This document shows, piece after piece, positions 1 through 6,500 of a DNA stretch of 16,353 bases. The notes beneath the pieces were generated by a model. It did no database searches. It was not told the origin of the DNA and saw only the letters and a program-made list of their open reading frames with translations. The DNA comes from JBJHAX01 sp050480705 (GTDB taxonomy: Bacteria > Actinomycetota > Nitriliruptoria > Nitriliruptorales > Nitriliruptoraceae), in the NCBI GenBank assembly GCA_050480705.1, contig JBJHAX010000046.1, positions 1 through 16,353 on the forward strand. Reading direction: 5' to 3'. Within the stretch, counting starts at the first letter, position 1. Each line of letters starts with the position of its first letter. Made by a program: the position numbers and the translations under genes.

Positions 1-320
1 CTCTGGTGCGCCGGTTACAGGGGCGCTCGGGGTCCTGATTCGTTTGTTTCGCCGCTGGTGTGGCCCCGCGCGGGCGCGGGGCGCCCCCCCGGGGCGGGGG
101 GGCCGGGGCGGCGCCCGCGGCCGCAGACGCCTCGACGGCACGGAGCGGTCCAGGGCCCGCCCCTTCCCTCTGGGTCGTGGGCACGATCGACGACGTGCTG
201 GTGGGGCAGGCGCCACCACACCTTGCGTCCACGGCCTGAGCCGACGAGGCTGTCGAAGCACCTGACGCGGCCTGGTGAAGCCGCCCCGTCAGGATCCGCA
301 ACCATCGATACGGACGCCGC
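1..320. other. Non-coding leader region before the aldo/keto reductase
   Basis: I see no convincing gene in these 320 bases. Open frames exist on both strands, but they translate into Arg/Pro/Gly-rich low-complexity protein with no recognisable motif, as expected from very GC-rich DNA. The left part (about 61-120) is an extreme G/C stretch with tandem hairpins, listed separately. The right part (about 130-320) is ordinary GC-rich sequence that presumably carries the promoter of the downstream aldo/keto reductase; I could not identify convincing -35 and -10 boxes. A gene ending just left of the window is possible but not visible. Confidence 0.5.
63..103. repeat. Tandem GC-only hairpins, possible terminator or G-quadruplex
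   Basis: Two adjacent perfect inverted repeats are visible. The first is GCCCCGCG at 63-70 with CGCGGGGC at 75-82 and a 4-base loop. The second is GCCCCCCC at 83-90 with GGGGGGGC at 96-103 and a 5-base loop. The plus strand also has four runs of at least four G (78-81, 91-94, 96-102, 105-108), so a G-quadruplex is possible. There is no T-run beside either stem, so this is not a canonical intrinsic terminator. It could be a U-less actinobacterial-type terminator for a gene left of the window. Homopolymer runs of this kind are also prone to sequencing error. Confidence 0.45.
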
Positions 321-1145
321 ATGATCGACCAGCGCGACACCATCGACCTGCCGGCGATCGGGTTCGGTACGCATCCGATGCGTGGGAGGCAGGCCGTCGA
401 CGCGGTCGCAAGCGCGCTGCAGGCCGGCTACCGACTCATCGACACGGCGGTGAACTACCGCAACGAGGAGGCCGTCGCGGGTGGAATCGACGAGTCGGGC
501 GTCGACCGTTCGCAGGTCGTCGTCACGACCAAGCTTCCCGGCCGCGACCACGGCTACGACGCCACGCTGCGGTCGTTCGAGGGGTCGTGCCAGCGACTGG
601 GCACCGACGTCATCGACCTGTACCTGATCCACTGGCCCAATCCGAGCGTGGGCAGATTCGTCGATTCGTGGCGAGCGATGGTCCAGCTGCAGCGGGACGG
701 GCGGGCACGCGCGATCGGCACCTCGAACTTCACCGAGGATCACATCGGGATGATCGCCGACGCGACCGGGGTGCTGCCGGCGGTGAACCAGGTCGAGATG
801 CACCCCTACGTTCCGCAGGCCGACCTGCGCGCGTTCCACCGGGAACACGGCATCGTCACTGAAGCGTGGAGCCCGCTCGGCAAGAACAGCGCTCTGTTCG
901 ACGAACCCGCGGTGCGCGCCGCGGCGCGCCGGCTGGGCGTCACGTCGGCGCAGGTCGTTCTGAGCTGGCATCTGCAGCTCGGCTCGCTACCGATCCCGAA
1001 GTCGGCCGATCCGCAACGCATCCGCGAGAACCTGGACGTCTTCGACATCGACCTCGCCCCGCACGAGATGGACGACATCACCGCGCTCGGGCGCAGCAAC
1101 GGGCGCCTCTTCGGCGGCGACCCCGATGTCCACGAGGAGATGTAG
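321..1145 (+). CDS. Aldo/keto reductase (AKR5-like, NADPH-dependent)
   Basis: This is a 274-residue cytosolic oxidoreductase of the aldo/keto reductase superfamily, close to the usual length for 2,5-diketo-gluconate reductase-like members. The expected catalytic tetrad is visible: D41 and Y46 (in IDTAVNYRNE), K71 (in VTTKLPG) and H104 (in LIHWPNP). Other family marks are GTSNF (133-137), NQVEMHPY (156-163), and the cofactor 2'-phosphate loop IPKSADPQRIREN (225-237, K227). The family reduces aldehydes and ketones with NADPH; the physiological substrate cannot be told from sequence. The start is the first ATG in frame; the ribosome site is weak (GGA six bases upstream). The gene stands alone on the plus strand and converges on modC, so it is probably its own transcription unit. 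The family call is firm; the substrate is unknown. Confidence 0.93.
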   Translation: MIDQRDTIDLPAIGFGTHPMRGRQAVDAVASALQAGYRLIDTAVNYRNEEAVAGGIDESGVDRSQVVVTTKLPGRDHGYDATLRSFEGSCQRLGTDVIDLYLIHWPNPSVGRFVDSWRAMVQLQRDGRARAIGTSNFTEDHIGMIADATGVLPAVNQVEMHPYVPQADLRAFHREHGIVTEAWSPLGKNSALFDEPAVRAAARRLGVTSAQVVLSWHLQLGSLPIPKSADPQRIRENLDVFDIDLAPHEMDDITALGRSNGRLFGGDPDVHEEM

Positions 1146-1158
1146 GGCGCAATGTCAG

Positions 1159-1187
1159 CTGGCGTCGAGGGCGGCACTGGACGCCAG
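1159..1187. terminator. Inverted repeat between convergent genes, possible bidirectional terminator
   Basis: CTGGCGTC at 1159-1166 pairs perfectly with GACGCCAG at 1180-1187, with a 13-base spacer. It lies in the 60-base gap between the stop of the aldo/keto reductase (1145) and the stop of modC (1206), where a shared terminator would be expected. There is no T-run on either side and the loop is long, so termination is inferred from position rather than from a classical terminator shape. Confidence 0.4.
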
Positions 1188-1205
1188 GGTCGCCCCGCAC
1201 GGTGA

Positions 1206-2303
1206 TCAGATGGGCCAGTGGTCGATCTCGGTGGCTTTGATCGCGACCCACAGCTCCGCGCCCTCCGCGAGCGCCAGGTCGGCCAGCGCGCCGGCGGTGA
1301 TCTGCGCGACGATTGGGATCGGCCCGTCGAGGTGGACGCGGGCCTGATCGTCGTTGATGTCGATCGCGTCGATGGTCGCTCGCCAGGTATTGCGGGGTGT
1401 GCCGTCTGGCCTGTTGGGGTAGAGCGCGACCGCGCGGGGGTGGATGGCGACCAGCACGTCGCCGGGCGTCTCGGCGGCGTCTGCGACCGTCAGGCTCGCG
1501 CCCGAGTCGAGGGTGAGGGTGTGGCCGTCCACCTTGCCGCGGTAGTGGTTGAGGCCGACGAGCCGGGCCGCCCAGCTCGAGCGCGGCCGGCGGGCGATCA
1601 CCGACGGGGCATCGTCCTGCACGACCCGGCCCTGCTCGAGGATGACGAGCCGGTCGGCGAGGCTGATGGCTTCGAGCGGCTCGTGGGTCACCAGCAGCAC
1701 GGGACCGGCGAACGCGTCGAGGTGTCGCCGCAGTTCTCGCCGAACGGTCCGGCGGGTGTCGACATCGAGGGCTGCGAGGGGTTCGTCGAGGAGGAGCAGC
1801 GCCGGATCGGTCGCCAGTGCCCGGGCCAGGGCGATGCGCTGCGCCTGCCCGCCGGACAGTGCGCTCGGTTTCGAAGCGGCATGGTCGGCGAGCCCGACAC
1901 GTCCGAGCCAGTCGTGTGCCCGCGCACGCGCATCGTGGCGTGCGACGCCACGTGCGCGAAGCCCGAACGCGACGTTGTCGAGTGCCGTGAGGTGGCCGAA
2001 GAGTAGTTGCTGCTGGAATACGACCCCGACCCGGCGTTGCTGCGGGCTCACCCGTATTCCCGCGCCGTCGTCCTCGAGGGTGCGCCCGTCGAGGACGACC
2101 CGCCCGGCGTCGACGGGTTGCAGCCCGGCGAGTGCCCTGAGCAGCGTGGTCTTGCCGGCACCGTTCGGGCCCAGCACGGCGACGACCTCGCCGCCAGCGG
2201 CATCAATGGCCACGCGAAGGTCCAGCGTGCCGAGCCGAAGTGCCACGTGCGCGTGCAGACCGTTCGTGTCTGCCCGCTCGCCACGAGCCGCCACGGCACT
2301 CAT
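1206..2303 (-). CDS. modC: Molybdate ABC transporter ATP-binding protein ModC
   Basis: This 365-residue cytoplasmic ATPase powers molybdate (or tungstate) import with ModB and ModA. It has Walker A GPNGAGKT (45-52), a Q-loop in VVFQQQL (about 97), the ABC signature LSGGQAQR (149-156), Walker B ALLLLDEP (168-175) and the switch histidine in LLVTHEP (H207). The C-terminal part (about 250-365) is a TOBE/MOP-type domain, which in ModC proteins binds molybdate; the end VAIKATEID (about 353-361) is typical of MOP modules. The start is the ATG at 2303, whose ATGA overlaps the modB stop. The frame stays open further upstream, but that stretch lies inside modB and reads as Arg-rich noise. This is the last gene of the mod operon. 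Confidence 0.93.
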   Translation of the reverse strand: MSAVAARGERADTNGLHAHVALRLGTLDLRVAIDAAGGEVVAVLGPNGAGKTTLLRALAGLQPVDAGRVVLDGRTLEDDGAGIRVSPQQRRVGVVFQQQLLFGHLTALDNVAFGLRARGVARHDARARAHDWLGRVGLADHAASKPSALSGGQAQRIALARALATDPALLLLDEPLAALDVDTRRTVRRELRRHLDAFAGPVLLVTHEPLEAISLADRLVILEQGRVVQDDAPSVIARRPRSSWAARLVGLNHYRGKVDGHTLTLDSGASLTVADAAETPGDVLVAIHPRAVALYPNRPDGTPRNTWRATIDAIDINDDQARVHLDGPIPIVAQITAGALADLALAEGAELWVAIKATEIDHWPI

Positions 2304-3121
2304 CTCGAGGTCAGGAACCGGTCGCGCAGCGCGACGAGCACGGCGACCGACACGGCGAGCAGAAGGAAACTGATCAGGTAGGCGGCATCCGGGTTTCGTT
2401 CGAGTTCGAGATACACGGCCAGCGGCATGGTCTGGGTCCGCCCGGGCATGTTGCCCGCGAAGGTGATGGTGGCGCCGAACTCGCCGAGCGCGCGTGCCCA
2501 GCACAGCGCCATGCCGGCTGCGATCGACGGCCACAGGGCCGGCAGCACGACCCTGCGCAGAATCATCCAGCGATCAGCGCCGAGCGTCGCAGCGGCGTCC
2601 TCGAGGCGCCGATCGACCATGCGCAGACCGGATTCGACCGTCACGATCAGAAACGGCATCGCGACGAACGTCGCCGCGATCACGACCGCCGCCGGGGTGA
2701 ACGGCAGGGTGATGCCGGTTGCTTCCGCGAGCGGGCGGCCGACGATGCCGCGTCGCCCGAATGCCGCGAGCAGCCCGACGCCGCCCACGACGGGTGGCAG
2801 CACCATCGGCAGGACCGCGAGCGCCCTCACCAGCGGTTTGCCGGGGAAGTCGTAGCGGGCGAACACCAGTGCCAGCGGCAGGCCGAGCACCACCGACACC
2901 GCGAGTGCTGCCAGCGACGAGACGATCGACAGCCGCAACGCTTGGAGCACGACCGGATCGGTGAGTAGCGCTGCGAAGCTCGCCCATGGGGTTCGCAGCG
3001 CAAGCCCGATCAGTGGGATGACGAGCAGGGCGAGTGCGACTCCGCCCAGCACGAGCACCGACCTCGGCGGTGCGACCCCGACGGCGCGGTCGTGCGTGGC
3101 GGGCGAGGTCGTGTCGCTCAT
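2300..3121 (-). CDS. modB: Molybdate ABC transporter permease ModB
   Basis: This 273-residue inner-membrane permease has several hydrophobic segments (for example about 21-45, 62-90, 100-125, 145-165 and near the C-terminus). The cytoplasmic EAA-type loop that docks on ModC is visible as EDAAATLGADRWMILRRVVLP. Two further stretches match ModB/CysT-type permeases of the sulfate/molybdate group: RALGEFGATITFAGN and the following TQTMPLAVYLELE. The first 20 or so residues are a polar cytoplasmic tail. The start ATG at 3121 overlaps the modA stop as ATGA, and the stop overlaps the modC start in the same way, which implies translational coupling. ModB rather than a sulfate permease is favoured because modA and modC lie on either side. 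Confidence 0.93.
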   Translation of the reverse strand: MSDTTSPATHDRAVGVAPPRSVLVLGGVALALLVIPLIGLALRTPWASFAALLTDPVVLQALRLSIVSSLAALAVSVVLGLPLALVFARYDFPGKPLVRALAVLPMVLPPVVGGVGLLAAFGRRGIVGRPLAEATGITLPFTPAAVVIAATFVAMPFLIVTVESGLRMVDRRLEDAAATLGADRWMILRRVVLPALWPSIAAGMALCWARALGEFGATITFAGNMPGRTQTMPLAVYLELERNPDAAYLISFLLLAVSVAVLVALRDRFLTSR

Positions 3122-3942
3122 GGCGTCACGAATCCGTGGGCCGCCAGGATCTGTTGGCCGGCGTCGCTCAGCACGAACGCGACGAACGCGTCGGCCGCGC
3201 GAGGATTCGCGGCGTCGGTGAGGACGGCGACCGGATAGCTGGCGACGACGTTGTGCTCGTCCGGGATGGCAACGCCATCGGCGCGTCCCGCCGAGGCCAC
3301 GATGTCGCTCGCGTACACGATCGCTGCGTCCGCCTCGCCGAGCTCGACCTTCGACACCGCAGCCCGAACGTCACGCTCCAGCGATGCCGGGGTGGCCTCG
3401 ACGCCGGCTGCGGCCAACGCGTGCTGCGCGTAGCGGCCCGCCGGCGTCTGCTCGGCGGGCAGCACCAGCACGAGGTCGGGGTCGGCCAGGTCGGTGAGCC
3501 CAGCGATTCCGAGTGGGTTGCCGGGTTCCACTGCGATTTCGAGCCGGTTGGTGGTCAAGATCGCCGTCTGCCCGGCGACGTTGTTCGCGTGCTCGACCGC
3601 GTCCATCTGCACGACGTCCGCCGAGGCGAACACGTCGGCTGCTACGCCCTGGTTGATCTGGTGGGCCAGTGTCTGGCTGGGGGCGAAGTTGAACACCACG
3701 TCGACGTCGGGTTCGACCCGGCCGAACGCGTCGTCGAGCTCGTCGAACGCGTCGATCAACGACACTGCGGCGAACACGATCAGCTGCCCGGATGCCTCAT
3801 CGGAAGCCTGCTCGGCCGTCGCCCCGCCTCCGCAACCGGTGACCAGCAGCGCCACACCGACCAACGCTGCTTTGCGTCGCGCCACCGTTGTCGCCCCGAC
3901 GGGATCGGCGGAGGTCAGCTCGGCGCGGTCTGGGTGGTTCAC
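3118..3942 (-). CDS. modA: Molybdate-binding lipoprotein ModA
   Basis: This is the extracytoplasmic substrate-binding component, 274 residues from the GTG at 3942. A lipoprotein signal is present: a basic ARRK stretch, the hydrophobic core ALVGVALLV and lipobox VTGC with the lipidated Cys at residue 37. The mature part carries ModA marks: FAAVSLIDAFDEL near the start, GVAADVFASAD, VLPAEQTPAGRYA, and KVELGEADAAIVYASD, in which molybdate-binding proteins are strongly conserved. The GTG at 3942 forms a GTGA overlap with the upstream regulator's stop and was chosen for that coupling. An in-frame GTG at 3885 would give a more normal-length signal peptide (255 residues in total) and is a real alternative. 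The gene is followed directly by modB. Confidence 0.92.
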   Translation of the reverse strand: MNHPDRAELTSADPVGATTVARRKAALVGVALLVTGCGGGATAEQASDEASGQLIVFAAVSLIDAFDELDDAFGRVEPDVDVVFNFAPSQTLAHQINQGVAADVFASADVVQMDAVEHANNVAGQTAILTTNRLEIAVEPGNPLGIAGLTDLADPDLVLVLPAEQTPAGRYAQHALAAAGVEATPASLERDVRAAVSKVELGEADAAIVYASDIVASAGRADGVAIPDEHNVVASYPVAVLTDAANPRAADAFVAFVLSDAGQQILAAHGFVTP

Positions 3943-4946
3943 GGCAGCGCGGATCCCGACCCGGCGAGGTCGTAGCCGCCGACGGCTGCCAGTCGTCGGG
4001 CGAGATCCGCCGAGGTCAGCACGTCGCCGATGCGGCGCACGCCCGGCTCGTCGAGCCATGATCGGTCGATCCACAACTGCGCGGCGTGGGTCTCGAGCGC
4101 ATGGAACGCCAACCCGGCCGCCAGTGCCGCGGGCTCGATCGTGACCGCCGGAAGACCGACATGGCGGGCGAGCCAGGCGGCTTCGAGATGGCCGTCGACC
4201 AGCGGGCCGTCGGGGGTCTGTGCGCCTCGGGAACGCACCGCCCGCTCGAACGCGGTCTGACTGCCGGCACCCGGACGGCGCTGCACCACCCGGATGCGGC
4301 CCGTCAGCGCCCGGTCGACCCAGTCGCGCGCTGTGCCGGCTGCAGCGGCGAGCCCCACCTGCCAGCGCGACAGGTGGAAGCGCGCGACGTCCACTTCGGC
4401 GACCGGCAGCGCGTCGTCGAGGCCGTGGACGATGCACGCGTGTGCCCGGCCTGCCGACAGCGCGGCGATGGCGTCGGCGGTCGACGCGCCCACCGCCAGG
4501 ACCGACGCGACGGATCCCGACGACGCCAGCCGAGCGGCGAGCCCCAGCGCGGGATCACAGCCCGCGACGACCACGCCCGGCCGCGCGTCGTCGAGCAGCT
4601 CCAGGCCGTCAGCCGTGACCACGCCGTGTGCGACGTCCCAGCCTACGAACGGCGACGTCGCGGGCGCGCACACGACCCGGTCGCCGACCCGGCCGGCCTG
4701 CACCGCAGTGCCCTCGACGGGCACCGCGCCCAGCACCGCCTCGACCGCTCGCGTCGCAGGACTCGCCAGCTCCTCGACCGACACACCGAGTGCGCTAGCC
4801 AGTGCGATCGCGGCGTCGACGCGCGGCAGGTGACGGTCGTTCTCGACGGCGCCGATCAGTTGGCGACTCACGCCGCAACGCTCGGCGAGCTCTGACTGCG
4901 TCAGGCCCCTGGCCTGGCGCAACTCACGGACCCGCTGTCCCAACAT
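3939..4946 (-). CDS. XRE-type HTH regulator fused to a PBP-like (probably molybdate-sensing) domain
   Basis: This 335-residue predicted one-component regulator opens the mod operon. Residues 3-60 form an XRE/Cro-type helix-turn-helix (LRQARGLTQSELAERCGVSR, followed by a helix with AVENDRHLP). Residues about 85-325 resemble the cytoplasmic PBP-like domain of molybdate-related regulators (COG1910/PF12727 type), including the VVQRRPGAGSQTAFE stretch (220-234) that matches the conserved RQxGSGT-like motif of that family. There is no signal peptide or membrane segment, so ligand sensing would be cytoplasmic. Its place ahead of modA with a GTGA overlap, and the inverted repeat over its promoter, suggest autoregulation of mod by molybdate (inference). 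The ATG at 4946 sits at leaderless spacing from the promoter and has no Shine-Dalgarno sequence. The domain architecture call is firm; the ligand is inferred from context. Confidence 0.85.
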   Translation of the reverse strand: MLGQRVRELRQARGLTQSELAERCGVSRQLIGAVENDRHLPRVDAAIALASALGVSVEELASPATRAVEAVLGAVPVEGTAVQAGRVGDRVVCAPATSPFVGWDVAHGVVTADGLELLDDARPGVVVAGCDPALGLAARLASSGSVASVLAVGASTADAIAALSAGRAHACIVHGLDDALPVAEVDVARFHLSRWQVGLAAAAGTARDWVDRALTGRIRVVQRRPGAGSQTAFERAVRSRGAQTPDGPLVDGHLEAAWLARHVGLPAVTIEPAALAAGLAFHALETHAAQLWIDRSWLDEPGVRRIGDVLTSADLARRLAAVGGYDLAGSGSALP

Positions 4947-4982
4947 GCCAGGAAACTAGCGCGACCGCTTGTTTCCTGGCAA
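4944..4982 (-). promoter_or_regulatory. mod operon promoter with overlapping 11-bp inverted-repeat operator; likely leaderless
   Basis: On the minus strand TTGCCA (4982-4977, five of six matches to TTGACA) is followed after 18 bases by TAGTTT (4958-4953, matching TANNNT). Six bases later comes the regulator's ATG (4946-4944). This spacing would put the transcription start at or next to the A of the ATG, giving a leaderless mRNA, which is common in actinobacteria and agrees with the lack of a ribosome-binding site. A perfect inverted repeat, TGCCAGGAAAC at 4946-4956 and GTTTCCTGGCA at 4971-4981 with a 14-base spacer, covers both boxes. The half-sites are 25 bases apart centre to centre. A dimeric regulator bound here would block polymerase. 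Binding by the adjacent HTH protein is inference. Confidence 0.7.
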
Positions 4983-5010
4983 CGAATACGGGTGTGTCGG
5001 TCCGGGTGCG

Positions 5011-6474
5011 TCAGTACGGGTACCACCAGTCCTTGCGGGACTGGTCGAAGTCCCAGTGCACGTGCTTGGTCTCCAGGAAGGTTTCGAGACCTTCCGGGCC
5101 GAGCTCGCGGCCGCCACCGGTCATCTTCATGCCGCCGAACGGGCCCGCGTAGTTGTCGGTCAGCGGGTCGTTGATCCACACCGTGCCGACCTTCACACGT
5201 TCGTAGAAGCGTTTGATCGCCAGCGGGTCCGACGAACGCAGGCAGGCGCCAAGGCCCATCGGATGCGCGTTCACGCGGTCGATCGCCTCGTCGAGGCTGC
5301 GATAGGTCGCAAGAGGGATCGCCGGCCCGAACGTCTCCTCCTGCATGATCGTCATGTCGTCGTCGACGTCGACGAGGACCGTGGGCGCATAGAAGTAGCC
5401 GTCGCGATCGGGCGCGTCGCCTCCCACGAGGACGCGGGCGCCGTGTGCGACGGCGTCGTCGACGTGGCGTGCGACCTTGTCCCGGAACCGTTCGGCAGCC
5501 ATCGGCCCGACGTCGGTTCCTTCGTCGAGCCCGTGACCGAGCCGAAGCGTCGAGACCTTCTCGACGATCGCCTCGGCGAACGCGTCACGACGATCCTCCG
5601 GGACGTAGATGCGCTCGGAGGCGGTGCACACCTGGCCGGCGTTGAACAGCGCCGAGTAGGCCAGCGCGTCGGCCGCGAGAGCAAGATCGGCGTCCGGGGC
5701 GACGACGAACGCGTCCTTGCCGCCGAGTTCGAGGTGCAGATGCTTCATCATCGGCGCGGCGATCGAAGCGATCCGCTGGCCGGTCTCCACCGACCCGGTC
5801 ATCGCGATCACGCGCACGTCGGGGTGGCGCACCAGCGCCTCGCCGGCCTCTGCGCCGGTTCCGGTGACGACGTTGACCACCCCGTCGGGCAGGTGGTCGA
5901 AGCAGTGGGTGATCCATTCGAGGGTCACCAACGAGGTCAGCTCGGACGGCTTGATCACCACGGTGTTGCCCGCCGCCAGCGCCGGCGCGAGCTTCCACGA
6001 CAGCAGCAGCAACGGGAAGTTCCACGGCACGATCGCCCCGACGACGCCGTAGGGCTCCTTGAGGACGAGGTTGAGCTGCGTGGCGGGTTCTGCGGACGGG
6101 ATCACACGTCCCGAACCGTTACGCCCCATCTCCGCGTAGTAACGCAGCGACGTGAGCGCCCATTCGGCCTCTTCCTGCTGTTCGGGCAGCGCTTTTCCCT
6201 GCTCGCGGGTGAGCAGGTCGACGAGTTCGTCCTGGACCGCGAAGCTGCGGGCGACGGCTTCGTGGAGCATCTCGGCGCGGTCGTTCGCGGCCGTCATGCG
6301 CCAGGGCTCGAAGGCGCGGCGCGCGGCGTCGACCGCGCGGTCGACGTCCGCGGCGGTGCCGGCCGGGACGCGTCCGAGCACCTCGCGGGTGGCGGGATCC
6401 TCACTCTCGATCCAGCCGTCGCCGTCCGAGGCGACGTTGCTGTTGTCGATCCACATCGCCCGGTCGCTGTCCAT
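5011..6474 (-). CDS. NAD(P)-dependent aldehyde dehydrogenase
   Basis: This 487-residue cytosolic enzyme belongs to the classical ALDH superfamily (usual length about 480-500) and oxidises an aldehyde to a carboxylate. The oxyanion-hole Asn is in VPWNFPLLL (N152), the cofactor-loop Lys in IKPSE (K175), the general-base Glu in LELGGKD (E249), the nucleophile Cys in GQVCTASER (C283), and the EETFGP motif is at about 379-384. An ATG at 6474 with GGAG seven bases upstream supports the start. It follows the (methyl)malonate-semialdehyde dehydrogenase gene by 26 bases and is the last gene of the catabolic operon in this window. Context suggests an aminoaldehyde (3-aminopropanal or 4-aminobutanal) or a semialdehyde as substrate, but sequence alone does not settle it. 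No hairpin is seen between its stop and the mod promoter, so some read-through into mod is possible. Confidence 0.93.
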   Translation of the reverse strand: MDSDRAMWIDNSNVASDGDGWIESEDPATREVLGRVPAGTAADVDRAVDAARRAFEPWRMTAANDRAEMLHEAVARSFAVQDELVDLLTREQGKALPEQQEEAEWALTSLRYYAEMGRNGSGRVIPSAEPATQLNLVLKEPYGVVGAIVPWNFPLLLLSWKLAPALAAGNTVVIKPSELTSLVTLEWITHCFDHLPDGVVNVVTGTGAEAGEALVRHPDVRVIAMTGSVETGQRIASIAAPMMKHLHLELGGKDAFVVAPDADLALAADALAYSALFNAGQVCTASERIYVPEDRRDAFAEAIVEKVSTLRLGHGLDEGTDVGPMAAERFRDKVARHVDDAVAHGARVLVGGDAPDRDGYFYAPTVLVDVDDDMTIMQEETFGPAIPLATYRSLDEAIDRVNAHPMGLGACLRSSDPLAIKRFYERVKVGTVWINDPLTDNYAGPFGGMKMTGGGRELGPEGLETFLETKHVHWDFDQSRKDWWYPY

Positions 6475-6500
6475 CTTCTCGCTCCGTGTCGGTGTTGAGG

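Noticed and set aside
1..320. tRNA gene, CRISPR repeats or mobile-element ends in the left gap
   Set aside because: No cloverleaf, no spaced direct repeats and no transposase fragment could be found by eye.
15..971. 318-codon minus-strand open frame opposite the aldo/keto reductase
   Set aside because: It is antisense to a gene with a full catalytic tetrad and has no recognisable domain. Long antisense frames are expected in DNA with such GC-rich third positions.
3939..4437. In-frame extension of modA deep into the regulator gene
   Set aside because: It overlaps the well-supported PBP-like domain and reads as Arg/Pro-rich noise; the lipoprotein signal sets the true start near 3942 or 3885.
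4969..6498. Plus-strand open frame of about 500 codons opposite the aldehyde dehydrogenase
   Set aside because: The translation is His/Arg/Val-rich with no motif, while the minus strand encodes an intact ALDH. It is a codon-bias shadow.
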